Part shown: in pieces, positions 10,946 to 23,782 of the stretch
How positions within the stretch are numbered: position 1 is the first letter of the stretch
Layout of the letters: each line of letters opens with the position of its first letter
Assembly (NCBI GenBank): GCA_011109175.1
Contig: RDEW01000005.1
Location: 1,973,267 to 2,037,266, forward strand
Source: Dicyema japonicum
Lineage: Eukaryota; Dicyemida; Rhombozoa; Dicyemidae
Direction: 5' to 3'
DNA: 64,000 nucleotides
The notes under the pieces: model-generated
What the model was told of the DNA's origin: nothing
Seen by the model: only the letters and a program-made list of their open reading frames with translations
Database searches by the model: none
Position numbers and translations under genes: made by a program

Positions 10946-12060
10946 ATAGTATGACTTGTTTTCTCATCATTGATACGTCCTTTTTTGTTAATAGTGTGCT
11001 TTTAGAGGCCTGTTAGGTTGATTTATCAGTCATTAGTGTTATGACACGACCTCAACCATGTTTATATGGTTGTGTCTCGGCGCTTTGGCTGTAAATTTTC
11101 CAATTGTCGTCTTTACTTCCTCAGAATATTTAATTAAATTGACCGAATCCTTCTGCCTGTCGTCAGGAGTTAGGTTTAGTGGATTGACACATTCTGTATA
11201 TATTCTAAGTGCCGTTTGAAAACAAAGGGAATATCATCTTTCGTGTAGAAACCGTCATCCAGTTTGTTCAGAATTATTCTCTTGCATCTCTCCTAGGATA
11301 TACGAGCTTTTTATGTCTTCCAGAAAGATGGATTCTTAATGTCAATATTTAGGCTTATCCCTTCCATTTTCGTTCCAAATCACCTTCCATATCTTATCAA
11401 TACCTTTCTTAACCAAAAAATCTTTTCGGATATAGTCTCTATCTATTCTGCCGATACATCACCTATTCAAATTAGCTCTTAGGTGGTTCCTCAACGTATT
11501 GAATTCATAACTATTGGCGCTACATAATTATGAGCTCTTTATGAATATTCCCTTTCCATAAAGTCTTAGATACGTCTGCATGAGGTATTTTCCTGCTAGC
11601 AATATTTATTTTCTCCCGAATTGAAAAATCTTTGGTCCAACCACACAAACTCCCGGTAATAGTTCCAGTCAATACCAGATTTCGATATAATTTATACTTC
11701 ACTTCATCAAAGTGAATTTTCGACCTCTTCTAAGTCTGGGAACCAATCCAAAACCTTGATATAATCCCCGAAATGTATAAGTTCATTGATAATAGAATTT
11801 TATATTTTCAGGAATCACTCTCGCGTGCTTCAAAATCTCTGTCCAATGTCCAAAATATTTACATTTGTTGAAAAATTAATTTAGTTTGATGTCACTAAAC
11901 TGTTTCAAAGCCGGATTCAAAGATAAATTGTTGGTCGCGGACGGGTTAAAAAATTCATAAAACATTTATTATTTTATTTAAAAAAGCAAAAATTGATTTT
12001 TTTCAAATTATTAGTTTAGTAACCCCAGATTATTTGTTTGGTGTCTAATGGTTAAGTTGT
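10946..12060. other. No confident gene; decayed minus-strand frame
   Basis: A 60-codon minus-strand frame at 11520-11702 continues through stops and frameshifts on both sides (11100-11760), as expected for an old insertion. No family could be assigned. Confidence 0.4.
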
Positions 12061-12069
12061 CTAAGTCTC

Positions 12070-12430
12070 ACTAACTTGAGACCAACGGCTAGTAAGTAAG
12101 ACACTAATGCTTGCTATGGACATCATACCATTTCATGTCGAAGAACCGCAGGAAGATGCCTGAGACATAAGGCGATAAATGGAATTGTACTTGAGGGTTT
12201 GCTTGATACACCTTCATACTGAAACCGGTCGGTCTGGACAAAAGACAAAAAACGATCGGAAGGTATTAGAATCTTTCCATTTGGGAAGGGGGAGCCATTG
12301 GTATGATATGCTTTTGTCCTTCCACCATCGTCGCAAATGCAGTGGACACTGTAAGTCGCAGAAAATACTGAGAAACCCAAGGAGAGAAATACGAAGGGCT
12401 TCTTTATCGGTTCACGTTCCGGGTGGTTGA
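12070..12430 (+). mobile_element. Endonuclease-type retrotransposon, 3' fragment
   Basis: A broken plus-strand frame carries LKPVGLDK and STIVANAVDTVS, matching the region around the PD-(D/E) nuclease motif of the better copy at 42.7-43.6 kb. It directly precedes another copy of the same family. Confidence 0.6.
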
Positions 12431-12439
12431 GACAACTTG

Positions 12440-14330
12440 AATAAGCGAGTAATCGATTCACTTCTTCAAGAAGCTGGAACGAATTCAATTACTTCACTTA
12501 TGAACCGGATCCTGTCAGAGTACTTCCCGAAGTTATCCGCCATGTCCTATTCTTCGACAATTTGATAGTCTTAGATAAGAAGGGCGGAGGAGTACGACCG
12601 GTTGTGGTCGAGTTTGTCTTCAGAAGGCTGTCTGCTACGATTGCATTCCACTCGTCACATAATTCTTGAACTTAATTCAGGTAAGCGTTGGTGTTAGTCT
12701 GGGATGCAAGGCCGCTGTCCATTCAGTGAGAACAATCCTAAACCGCGTATAGAAGATTCCCGGGAGCATGTCCTGGTCAAACTGAACATCAAGAACGCCT
12801 ATAAGTCTAAGGAGAGGCAATATCCTGGAGGCGTGTATTGAAAGATGCTACTTGCAAGGCCGCTGTCCATTCAGTGAGAACAATCCTAAACCGCGTATAG
12901 AAGATTCCCGGGAGCATGTCCTGGTCAAACTGGACATCAAGAACGCCTATAAGTCTAAGGAGAGGCAATATCCTGGAGGCGTGTATTGAAAGATGATACT
13001 TTCGAGTTCGTAATCAGTCATACAGCTTACCTTCATCCATACTTTTTCTGAACTACCTAATCCCTTAGTATTCCGGAGTGCAACAGAGATTCCCTTGGAC
13101 CCCTATTGTTTTGTCTTGCAATATAGAAAATCACCAAACTTCCGTTCTCGCACATCAACCTATGGTATCTGGATGATCCAGTCCTCAGAGGACTCCCAGA
13201 TACTGCTTCCGGGATTTGGAGGTGATAATTTCAACACTGTCGGAAGCTGTACTTGAATTAAATTACACTAAATGCGAATTCTACAATTGTGGAAATTCAG
13301 AAGAGAAGTATTCAAAAGCTGTCATCTTTCGCGAATTTACTACCTGGAAGTATGTCCACGCCCTAGGATTCCAATTTCAATAAGTGCAATGGGGAAAGCT
13401 ATACGTGAAAAATGACTGTTACTCAGAGAGACTCTGGACCGCTTGTGTCTACTTGGCATGCATACGTAATTATTCCTCCTAAAAAACTGTCTCAACGTAC
13501 AGAGGCTTGCATATGTCCTAAGGACTGTTTTCTATTTCACCCTGTATGACCAACTCGCACATATTAATGGGATCTTCCGTACGACAGCGGAACGTATCTT
13601 CAACGTCCGGTTCGAGGATTACTCATGGAAGCAAGCCACGCTGCCAGTGAGACTCAGATGGCTTGGAATTCGCAACCATGTGGACCTTTCTCTCCCTTCA
13701 TACCTATCATTGCTAGTGGCCTGTAACTCCCATGTCAAAAGGATTCTACACTCTACCTGAATTCTCTATTGACAAGAAAACTGGTCATGCGCGTGAGGTC
13801 TGTAGTCGTACTAATCAGCTGTTCCTACCTTCCAAGTTCTTTCAGCGGGGCCTAGACAATGCTAAATGCCGGAATTATTTTGAAGATTTGCTATTGTCAT
13901 CTAGCCAACATGACCGTGTCTGTTTGTCATCGGGAGCGTCTTTCGAGAGCGATATTTGACTCATCGCCATTTCCAATGGAGTTTTGGGTAGCTTTCTGGA
14001 TGATGAATACGCCCGTATTGTGATCTCATTACGACTGAGATAAAAAGTCACTTCAGAGTGAGTCTGGAGCCTGTTCTACCGCTGAGAAGGCCTAGAGGTT
14101 GAAACTGGCAAAGTAAACTGTACTACCCAATATTTTTTTGTTCATTCCAATCGCCATTGAGACGTCTGGTTCCCTTGCGCTTGCGACGTTGGAATTCTTG
14201 AGCCGTCTAGGGAATCGGATTTCTGCACGATCAGTAGACCCTTGTAAGCGCTGCTGGTAATTTGAGCGAATCTCGCTCGCCATCCTGAGAGGGAATAGCG
14301 ACGCAGTCACTGCGGCCGCTATATGACTAT
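12440..14330 (+). mobile_element. Degenerate R2/R4-like retrotransposon
   Basis: Plus-strand pieces follow the expected order of a non-LTR element with a C-terminal restriction-like endonuclease. These are a fingers/palm segment (KLDIKNAY), a broken active-site block reading NLWYLDDPVL (the YxDD box) at about 13155-13190, a stretch LPVRLRWLGIRNHVDLSLPS, and the terminal motif FIPIAIETSGSLALATLEF before a stop near 14325. Many stops and frameshifts are present. A ~147-bp tandem duplication (12709-12855 repeated at 12856-13003) has no N between the copies. Confidence 0.75.
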
Positions 14331-14387
14331 TTATTATTATTATTATTAACCCAAGAACACGAATAATTAATTTAATTACTAAATTAA

Positions 14388-14780
14388 TTAAATGATCTCG
14401 AAGGCCTCAACCAGAATTATCATTTTCTCCTCGTGCGCCTTCTGGGATCCAACACAACTTCTCTGTGGGTGGGGTAGTTTCGGGAATAGGAATTGGAGAG
14501 GGGTGATGTATACCCTTATCATTAGACAGGTCGTGGCTGTGTATTGTTGAGAGTTGCACTGCCTGCACAGGGTAGCAAATCCTTTTCCATTTTGTCGGAT
14601 AAGGTCTTCAAGTGATGAGGGTATTAGTTTTTCTAGTTTCCCAAGATTACTAATAGTAGTGGCTGTTAAGGCCTGAATGTCTCGGATTCTTTGTTTGTTC
14701 GTCAAGGACAGATTGATTCCCCATGACGTACAGGCATAGCTGACAGAAGGCTCAATGAATTGTTTGTACAACAATTTCAA
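14388..14780 (-). mobile_element. LINE reverse transcriptase, C-terminal region
   Basis: A single 130-codon frame begins LLYKQFIEPSVSYACTSWG and continues with a thumb-like region, as in jockey/CR1-type LINE polymerases. It ends SQKAHEEKMIILVEAFEII before an AT-rich 3' tail that is shared with 7190-7440 and 15950-16150. Confidence 0.8.
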
Positions 14781-15000
14781 AGCTGATATGACTATTTGCT
14801 CACTTTTTTCTTAATAAATGAATTTCTAAAAAAATAAATAAATTGATTTAAATTAAAAAAAAATGAAAATAGATATCAAAAAAAATGAAAATAGATAACA
14901 AGCGAGATTCGCTCAAATAACCAGCAGCGCTCACGAGGGTCTCCTTTTCGTGTAGCGATCCGATCTGTGAGGTACAATAAGTCGTAAATAGTTTTAAAGC

Positions 15001-15351
15001 AACGGCATATTTTCTCTCATAAGGTCGATCGTCTGATGTTTGTTACCATATTAAAACCACGTGGTTTACTTAAACAATAAATTCAAAATATAAAAGATTG
15101 AGATGACTGACACGCTTAATTGATTATATATCATAGGTGAGACAAGCAGAGCAGGACAAAACCAAATAATCACGTNAACGGCATATTTTCTCTTATAAGG
15201 TCAATCGTCTGATGTTTGTTACCATATTAAAACCACGTGGTTTACTTAAACAATAAATTCAAAATATAAAAGATTGAGATGACTGACACGCTTAATTGAT
15301 TATATATCATAGGTGAGACAAGCAGAGCAGGACAAAACCAAATAATCACGT
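15001..15351. repeat. Assembly overlap around N at 15176
   Basis: About 175 bp are repeated on both sides of the N with only one or two differences. Confidence 0.85.
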
Positions 15352-15949
15352 GATCCCGAAGCGTCAGTACCTCAGCTTGGTCCAATGTTCCTGACTCGAG
15401 CCCACACACGCGAGTATGTTCATGATGGATATTTTCCTTTTTGGTAATTCCAATGAATATCCAAGTGATTCAACAACATCGTCATCATCCCGAAATCTCC
15501 TTTACCTCGGGGAGATGTCTACGATTTTGAGTCCCTTTCTAAACAGCATGAACAGGGTACCACCCCGAATTTTTGTTTGGCCCATAAAGCATTGCGATCT
15601 TAATCATGTTTTGCCAGAAACTAGATCGAGACACCTTCTCACTGATCTCGTTAACATTTAACTGTAGAACTAAGGTCGGCTTGTTTTTTTCATGTCGACA
15701 TGAGGACAAGGATAATTAATTTGAATGATTTATTGAAAAATAAAATTTAGTAATGAAGGGAACAAAGTCGTTTGTTTAATAGGTTCACGACACTTCAATG
15801 ATAATTATTCAAATTAATAGTCAAATAATTGTACTATCAAATCATTAAATGTTAATTATTTTTCAAATTTGTTATAAAAATCATATTTCAGAAATCTAAA
15901 ACAAAGACCTTATCAGACAAAATGGAAAGGGATTTGCCTCCCTGTGCAG

Positions 15950-16150
15950 GCAGTGCAACTTCAACAGTACACGTACGTGTCTTATGAGAAGGGAATACAT
16001 CACCCCTCTCCAATTTCTATTCCCCAAATCATCCCGCCCACAGAGAAGTTGCGTTGAATCCCAGAAGGCGCACAAGGAGAGGATTTGAAATCTGGTTGAG
16101 GTCTTCGAGATCACTTAATTAATTTAGTAATTAAATAACTATTGGTGTTT
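15950..16150 (+). mobile_element. LINE 3' end (copy 2 of 3)
   Basis: Near-identical to 7250-7440: same coding end read on the complementary strand of 14388-14580 and same AT-rich tail ending gtgttttttggtt. Confidence 0.65.
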
Positions 16151-16876
16151 TTTGGTTACTAATAATAAAACGATAAAAAAATTTCGTTTTTATTTTCGAT
16201 TCGACAAGTTACCCAAATGGTTTTTTGGTCTCAGATTAGAGTGGTAACTTGCCTCTACTGCACCGAATGTTTGCTTAGCCTTATGATGGGCGGAAACCCT
16301 TGTCTTCTTTCACCTTGTAAGCATGAACGAGGTAACGGGTTGATGAGACATTTGAAACCCGAATTTCTTAACAAAAAAAGTGTTGGGTGCATGTAGGATC
16401 TGGGTTTCAATCCAGTCCAGTCTAAAATTAAATAACTCCAAGCTGTGGGGTGATAGATTCCATCCTGCTGATAATTCAAATTTGACAATGACTGACCGTC
16501 GATTAAGTGACCATCAAAAATGTCAATTTTAGACAATATACTTCATTGTTGATTAAATACAGTTTTATTAACAATAAAGTTAGTTGTTATGATAAACTCT
16601 CCATTATGGCCTGCAGCGCGTAGAGGTTATCAAATAATCCGGCGGCTTGCAGGACAGTGGAAGGATGAGCCTATAGTGACGGGATGACTTTTTCGAGACA
16701 TTGGGCTCGCGATCTGAGGGCTTATGTAAATAATGACAAATAATTATTATAAGCCATTAATTAAATAATTATCAAAACAGTATGAAATCTATTAATCAAT
16801 AAATCGCCAAATCGATTGCGGTTTATTCAGACTATTATTTTACAATTACGCATAACGCCATCAGTTTCTGTAATAA

Positions 16877-18818
16877 ATGTCCGAAACTCCGATGTCGTTA
16901 ATGTTGTTCTATCTTTGTGTGCTGACTTTTTCAGTGTCGTCTGATTTAACAAGTACTTGTCCTTCCAACTGATTTCGTAGATTGTGTTCCTCTGGCTTTT
17001 TACCCAATTGCCGTCTATGATATTTGGGCTGAAAAACGTATTTATGGAGACTATTCCGTGTCATGTAGTTTACGGGGAGACAATCCTATGTATCCTTGAT
17101 TGTTACGGCTAGATATGATTACCCTTTGACTCGAAACGGAGACACTATAAACACCAACCTTACAACCTTAGTATACTGCTCAGCTTCGAATGATTGCAGC
17201 AGAATAGTAGGGAACTACGTCAGTTTCGAAAAGAATAACTGTAATGGGTAACCTGATACCATAGTATTTCAAATTACAGCTAAATCTGAGTATCAGATTT
17301 CCGAAGGAACTTCAATGAGGTTTGAGTTGGCCACTGCTCCCTACCTTTCCTACTTTGAAATATTTTGTCATACCCCTGCTAATATCCACGTCTATACGAA
17401 AATCCAGAGAGGTAGTTATCGCTGATATTGTAGGACATATTTATGTTGTTAATGTTCTCTTCCCCCCTTCAGGAATTATAAAACTATCCTGTAGCATTGT
17501 AACTGAAACTGGGGATATCAAGCAAATTCCAGAAATTACTCTAAAGAGGGTCGAAAACAGTAAGAGTGTGTTAACACAGTTCATAGTCCCCAGTAATATT
17601 GACCAATATCCGCCAAAAGATGTACTATACAACAAAACTAATTTTGATTCTTGTTTCTTCAGATATGACAGGTTTACGTGTGACTAAAGTCAGTGATTGC
17701 GAAGAGGTTGCATATACTGAGCATAACGGGATAAAAACGTGCTCCTGTGGTAAGAGAAGTGCGAGGTATATCTTTCATCCGTTTGGTAGTCGTGGTTATG
17801 ATATATTTAGCATTTTCTCTGCCTGACAATACGATGAAGAACTGTCTACTTAACAGTGAGAGAACTTCGTGTGTTTTCCACTGTCAGATCTTGAAAAGTG
17901 CAAATGGTTTGCCTTTTACCGACAAATTTATATGGCGTGTTGACGGAGTAGTTCAAAGTTAACATGTTATTTAATCTCCAAGGTGAGAAGAGTGGGACCC
18001 TACTATTACAAGGCCGTACTACCTCTGGTTCTGTCACATGCAGCACTGACCTGGGCGATAGTCCAAATGTCATCACTTCAGCCAGAATTATTAAACAAAA
18101 TTCGGTCAAGTTCGCCGGAACCTTTTCATCCATGTCAATAATGAGGAATGCGAACAGCACCATGGAGTGTTCGGGATACATTAATGAAGCTATCAAAGAT
18201 AGCTGTGAATTCAGATTTTATCTTAACAGCGGGAATATTATAAACTCTTCTGTTTATATGATAACGCTTAAATCCTCTGTTTCTGGGTAAGTGAATATTG
18301 CTATGGCTGCGATATTGCCTTCTGTTGACTGCTTTAATTATCACTTTGGATTTGTTATCTCTTAGGGAACTCTTTATTAACACCAAGAATGCCCGCATTA
18401 ACCAAACCATAACGGGAAATTATCAATGTGCCATTTATTGCCCGGATTCCGATATTCTTTACACGTCTGAGAACTTTTACATTGTCTACACGCCTGAGCA
18501 AACTAGTTTAGTTTTATTCTCAGCTGTAGGTGCCGTGAGATCGTCCTCCATTAACTGGTCTTCTATAATAGCCGCCCTCGTTGTCTTGGCGGTTTCATTT
18601 ATTGTGATTGTGTTTTTTATTTATCGTCGCAAATGCCGTGGGTCCTCGTATAATGGTTGTTTGGTAATAACATGGTAGTCCATCGAATGGAGAAACTCAC
18701 ACATGGAAACATAGACCCCACTCTTATGAACTTTAAACCGTTGGATTCTCGAAAACAGTATTGGATTCTCTATAGCATAGACTTACGGGGAATCGTAAAC
18801 TGGAGTCGAGCATGGTGA
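16877..18818 (+). CDS. Single-pass membrane protein with Ig-like ectodomain, unrecognised
   Basis: ATGs at 16877, 16892 and 16901 share a frame and open a signal-peptide-like stretch (MLFYLCVLTFSVSS). Exons rich in paired cysteines follow, joined by GT-AG introns of 28, 23, 24, 22, 25, 25, 79 and 23 nt. One further junction near 17630-17664 is unsettled. Ig-like hallmarks are seen: IIKLSCSIV early in one segment, GSVTCS...MECSGYI, and GNYQCAIYC, the Y-x-C of a domain end. A hydrophobic helix (IIAALVVLAVSFIVIVFF) is followed by YRRKC and a short cytoplasmic tail ending at TGA 18816-18818. The pattern fits a type I surface receptor or adhesion protein. No specific family recognised. Dicyemids have few cell types, so a surface recognition role is plausible but inferred. 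Confidence 0.7.
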
Positions 18819-20009
18819 GTGATCTTGACAGTCTTGGAGTTTATTCTGATCCCCCGACTTCTTAGATAGCTTTACTCGTTTGACTTTTAACAGATTTGGA
18901 AATTAGATTTATTTAATTATCCACTTTAATGTTGTTTAGCGATCACGTGCTCCTTATGGTTGTAGTTCCTATGGATTTGTCAGAATGTCGGGACTTTAGT
19001 GCTAAAATACTGAGGGTAACTTCAATTAAACAGCAATCAAGTTGGGGTCATTCTGATAGTGGTTTTCAGTGGTGCGCCAGTCGCGCGTGTCAAACATTGG
19101 GGAAATAAATTATTCAGACTACCTTTTCTTTCACGTGCCTTCGTTTCCTCTCATAGAAAAGATTTTGGCCGTCTTTTTAGTGTTTTTTTGCACTGTAGGT
19201 TGAACATGAGGGCTCACACGTCTTGAGGCACGCTTTCAATGGTTCTTATGATCACAGCTACTTGTATATCTGCGATCATTTCAACATCCTCAAGTATCTC
19301 CTATGGGATTTAGTATCGATATAGTCTCTTGTACATAGGAAACAAGTTGGGAGATGAGTTTACTTACATTTCTTCTTCACTCACACTCTGCAAGCGCTCC
19401 GGGTATCAAGTTGTGTCCACCGATAACTTATCATAAATCGCAATATTTGGCTGTACAGCAACTGAAGTGTAACACAAAAATTAAGCATTCTGACCACAGA
19501 CTGAATTTATGAGTCCACAATTTTTTGAATGTGATAGACCTTAGTTGTACAAAAGTGAATGGATAGAGTTTACAACTTCATTATGCCTCCACAGTAGATC
19601 AGACCCATTCTTTTTCCTTCACCAAGCAACTACCAAATAGTTAGCTTAGTAATGGAACGGAACGTCTCCAAGCTACTGTTCCCTGATTTTTTACTTTAAT
19701 CTGGGTTCAAGGGTATGCTGCCGTTCGTTAAGGATATCTATGGAATACTTACATAATTGGTCGAACTTAAGACGGATGAGTTGCATGCATAACCACTTGA
19801 TAATTCATAACATCATTGAAGTGTCATGCGTGACGTGCTTGATAATTCTTATCAACGTAAAATGCTTACCATGACAAATTTTTATTAACCAGAAAACATG
19901 AGAAAAAAAGTAAAACAAGGAATTTTATTCACTGGGTCTTTCACTCTCACTTTTTGGTGAGCCCAGCACAAACAGTCACAACTAATTAATCCAAGGAAGG
20001 AACTCAAGG
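18819..20009. other. No gene recognised
   Basis: No coherent coding or splice pattern and no clear mobile-element motif was seen in this interval on either strand. Confidence 0.45.
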
Positions 20010-20225
20010 AAGATCGTCTGCTTGTGCCGACCAAACCCATTTTCCGATAGTCCATTACAGGCTTCCGCTTCAGAAGAGAGGTGGAGAAGTAGGATTGCCC
20101 TCTTCCATTTTCATCACACGTCTTACCGTCACGGACATTACTTCATTCTTCGGCGGAAGAGTTTTAGCAATGGTAATCTTCACCAGTGGATTTGGTCAGG
20201 GTTTTCTGCTTACAACAAGATCTGT
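20010..20225 (+). repeat. Dispersed repeat, copy shared with 35715-35900
   Basis: The segment beginning tgtgccgaccaaacccattt and continuing through gaggtggagaagtagg is about 80-85% similar to 35715-35900. Probably a mobile-element fragment; its class is not clear. Confidence 0.6.
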
Positions 20226-20649
20226 TGAATTTATCAAAACTTTTATTCTAAATTTAATACGTTAATTTTCCTTGAAATTCTTTCGAAATGTGATATTGAT
20301 TGTTTTTTATTTCTTAATTATAATTCTTGTTTTTAGAATTACTTTATAATTCGGAGATTCTTTTGCTGTTTTTTGTTGAGACGTTGTGAGCGTTTGGCCC
20401 TAACATGGTTGAATCTGTCAAAACTATTGATTGTCTTGTGTCTGAACATATCCTCAGAATTAGTTTACGGTACATCCCGGAGATATAATACTTGGAGTGA
20501 TTAGAGATATCAAGGACGACCGAGATACACATTACCTGTTCAAAATGAAACTAACTAAAGCAGAGGACCTAGATGCTCTCCTAAGGAGTTCAAAAATGAA
20601 GTTAGATAAAGCAGAGAACATAGATGAGTTTCAAAACCGCGTGGTGCCA

Positions 20650-20830
20650 TGTGGTTACTTGATTAAAGATTTTTGTTTGTTTCTTCTCTTTTTCCTCTTC
20701 CATTTTCTAATAGAGTGACGTCATGTGATCCATTTGTCTCAAGTCGCCCAAGTGCTCTCCCCCACTCCACTGAAGGAGTCCTCAAAGTTTTGAAGAATTA
20801 ATGTCTTCTACCCTTAAAGCTGGTTCTGGA
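20650..20830 (+). repeat. Dispersed repeat family B
   Basis: Shared blocks ccatgtggttacttga, gtgacgtcatgtgatccatt and ccactccactgaaggagt recur at 32805-33010 (+), 37075-37300 (-) and 59440-59660 (-). Shorter pieces occur near 3900-3990 and 34500-34600. Likely a SINE or a LINE end. Confidence 0.6.
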
Positions 20831-21569
20831 TGGACTTGTGTGACATCCGGAGTTAAAAAATAAGAAAGCATTGATGTCCCCGCAAAATTGGATCCTCGAA
20901 AGGAGAGCGGAGACGTCTTATTTAAAAAATTGTCCGTGGTTGATCTCAAATGTTAAAGTGTGAAACAACTCTGCTCATTTATGTCGGTGGGGATCAATAG
21001 TTGAAGTGAAATTATTCCAAAGATCAGGGGTAAAACCAATCCCGTGATCCTTGTTCAAGTAGTGCCTTTGTCCAAGTACAATGATCCAGAAGACATTGTC
21101 CGGGAAGCTGCAATCGAAGCCAGAACTCGTCTACATTGAGCGAAATAGTCTCCATGTGGAGTGAAAAGATAGCATTGGGCATCTCCTGAGTATGGTGGAT
21201 CAGATGACGGCACCGGCCTTCTGGATATAATTTAGGATTATATCTGGCGCCATCAAAAATGGTGAACCTGACAACTGCCTGAGAAATCCTTTGGAACAGT
21301 CATTCCATTTCCCGACGATCTCCAATGTCTCGATGACAAAATTAACTATTATTTTATAAAACTACCAACTCATCCTTATCCCCTCTTCCCACATTAGAAT
21401 AAAATACTTCTTTTCCAGCATCTAATGAGATATTTTCACAATTAACAAATTCCAGTTCCAGATTTTTTGCTGAACATAAAGGGCAAATAGGTTTTACCTT
21501 TACTTTTCATTGTAACTCTACGTCGTCGAACTCAAAATGTATATCGTCGGCGTAGAACGTTCATTTAGG
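20831..21569. other. No gene recognised
   Basis: Short coding-like scraps (for example near 21060-21140) but no continuous frame or splice pattern that can be defended. Confidence 0.4.
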
Positions 21570-22093
21570 TCAGTGGTCCCAACGAGAGCTAATGATTTCG
21601 TGACTTAATGGTGTACAGTGACACTTATTGTACAGTCCATTCCGCGAGATCTTGGATGGCCAGGACATTCCAGCTATGTTTCTTAGATGATTCTTGTGAA
21701 ACGAGTCTAGCCTCTTCAATTCCTCTTTTGAGGTGGCCCAGGTCCCAGAGTTGTATAGAAGGATTGGTTTGATAAAGGTGTCGTATAGCATTATCTTTTG
21801 TTTTATGTTATACTTTTCCGATTCAGCCGTAGGTTTTTCAGCCTGTGTAATGCCGCGTTTGCCGTGGTTTTTCTCCGTATGATATCTTCACTATCTCCTA
21901 ATAGGGAGCCAAGTTTCTTTGTGTGCTTCCATTTCTCTTCGAGTGAGTTATTCATTTGTCTTATTTCTGTCCGTTCTGTTTTTTCTCTGTTCACGGTGAG
22001 AAACCATTTCCCAAGTATATCTGGTGCTTTTTCTACTACATGCTCCAGTTCTTGGTCTTCAGAGATTAGGTCGACATCATCAGCATAAATCAC
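21570..22093 (-). mobile_element. LINE reverse transcriptase fragment
   Basis: Two minus-strand frames are adjacent. The upstream one (21803-22093) opens with MIYADDVDLIS, the YADD active-site box, and contains KKLGSLLGDSEDIIRRKTT. The downstream one (21570-21791) has YDTFIKPILLYNSGTW and LDSFHKNHLRNIAGM. The same order occurs at 24919-25676. One frameshift separates the halves. Confidence 0.85.
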
Positions 22094-22147
22094 TTCTTCT
22101 ATTTTGTGTTGTGACTGCTCAACATTTTAAAGAAAATTATTTAATGT

Positions 22148-22316
22148 GAAATTTTAAATGATATACAGTGAAGTCCCTCTAATTGGCCAACTCTGAAATT
22201 GGCCAATTCTCAAATTGTTCACGTCAGGGTTTCAAAAAAGCCAATTTTCATAAGAAATTGGCCAATTTCAGAGTTGGCCAATTAGAGGGACTTCACTGTA
22301 TATCATTTAAAATTTA
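22148..22316. mobile_element. Tigger-like MITE inside a longer palindrome
   Basis: Positions 22166-22298 form a 133-bp element whose ends are perfect inverted repeats (cagtgaagtccctctaattg and its complement), with TA on each side. The flanks 22148-22165 and 22299-22316 are also complementary to each other, so the palindrome continues about 18 bp beyond each end. Confidence 0.85.
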
Positions 22317-22459
22317 TAATAAAATTTCATTATTAAAAAAAAAAATTCTCAAATTGGCCACACATTATTAAAAACATAAAAATTTATTTTTACTAATCTT
22401 TTTCAATTATTTTATTTTTTTTATTTTTTTTATACAAAATTTTTTTTAACAATTAAACA

Positions 22460-22520
22460 AATGTCAGTTGAGGAAGCCTGCTGCGTGGATTGCGAACGAG
22501 TTCCCTCGGAGTATGGCTAT
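22460..22520 (-). mobile_element. Truncated 3' tip of an endonuclease-type retrotransposon
   Basis: The complement of this ~60-bp stretch matches 57905-57962, the coding end and stop of the plus-strand copy there (RGNLFAIHAAGFFN). Confidence 0.6.
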
Positions 22521-22839
22521 TCCTATCTTTTTTTTAAAAATCAAAATTTTAAACTAAAAATTTTACCACGTGTTCGAAAGCTTCTCGTCAAGGCTTAATT
22601 GTTTTCATAACTCGAAATTTTGAGTTATTAAGACTAGAATAATACTACACCGTGCCAAACAATCGCTCACAGATTTTCTATTTTATTTATTGTCGTATAG
22701 TATCACGTCCGGGCTGATAAGTCTAATTTATCATTCCAAAACAAATGGTTACCGGACTCTTTTTGGAGTAAAAACGAACTTTTTAATTTTGTCTAAAAAC
22801 ATGTTCGACGTAGTATGGGACAAAAATGGGAGACCTTAT

Positions 22840-23060
22840 TTATACACTAATTCCGTCCAAGAGCATATGAAAAAAAACACGATTAGGTGGATATAAAAAT
22901 TTCAAAGATCGGGTTTCAATTATGTTATGTACAAATATAACTGGAACCCATAAATTAAAGCCAGTTATGATTTCAAAATCTGAAATACCCAGGTGATTCA
23001 AATTCCCAAATTGGCCACAAATAGTTAGGAACAATTTTTGGCCAATTTAAAAGACTTTAC
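22840..23060 (+). mobile_element. Tigger transposase remnant
   Basis: The frame reads DRVSIMLCTNITGTHKLKPV followed by MISKSEIPR and then a stop, the same DDE-core block as in the element at 4717-6027. It ends near a tggccaattt terminal motif. Only a fragment survives. Confidence 0.7.
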
Positions 23061-23782
23061 TTTCTTTATTATTAAGGCTTTTATTTTCATGTTATGTTGA
23101 TACGATGGTACAGGTAAGTTATAACTAAACAATCTACCCTCGTGCCCCAGTAAAATTATCTAAAGCTAACCGGTTCGTGGAAACAAAAAGGTTGGGGACT
23201 ACTGGTTAGGTAACTCAATTCTTTCTAAGCTTCCCGGCGAAAATGAGTCACCTTGAGGAGTAGAAATTCCGAATGACTTTTACACGTCTTTACCTTCATA
23301 CAAGTGCATAATTCATATGGAAGTCTTCGTAAATAATGTCATTGAGAGCAGTCAGTAGTATTTTGAATGTCTTCGAAGTCAACTTCCAGAATTTACATAC
23401 ATTTTTCTTTTGCCATATAGAAGTAAACCTCGATGGCTCTAAATCACTATTTCTCAAGAAACCCCTCCAGTGGAGTGGGGGTTTCAGCAACTACTTTTAA
23501 AGCGTATGAAGCTATTTTTCTTTATAATTTCAAACTATGGTGCCTAATGATACTCCAAAATTTAGTTAAAAATAACATTCGGCGTAGTATTTCAATGCTA
23601 AAAATTAAGAGTCCCCCAGAAAAAAAATTGGGAAAGGCTGCTCTAAAAAATAGTAGTTGACCTCCCTCGTCTAAATCAACTTTAACTCCGCGATAAACAT
23701 CGGTCAACCCAACTTGATATCCGACTCAGAGTTGTGATAAGGTTTTTCTCAGACAAGTTGATAGAACTATGGGCCTCAGATT

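Noticed and set aside
12123-12488. A 121-codon minus-strand open frame
   Set aside because: The complementary strand carries the retrotransposon nuclease motifs (LKPVGLDK), so this is a shadow.
17627-17667. A 41-nt intron in the Ig-like gene with a retained G
   Set aside because: A 70-nt GT-AG alternative keeps the frame without special assumptions, so this site was not used as support for unusual splicing.
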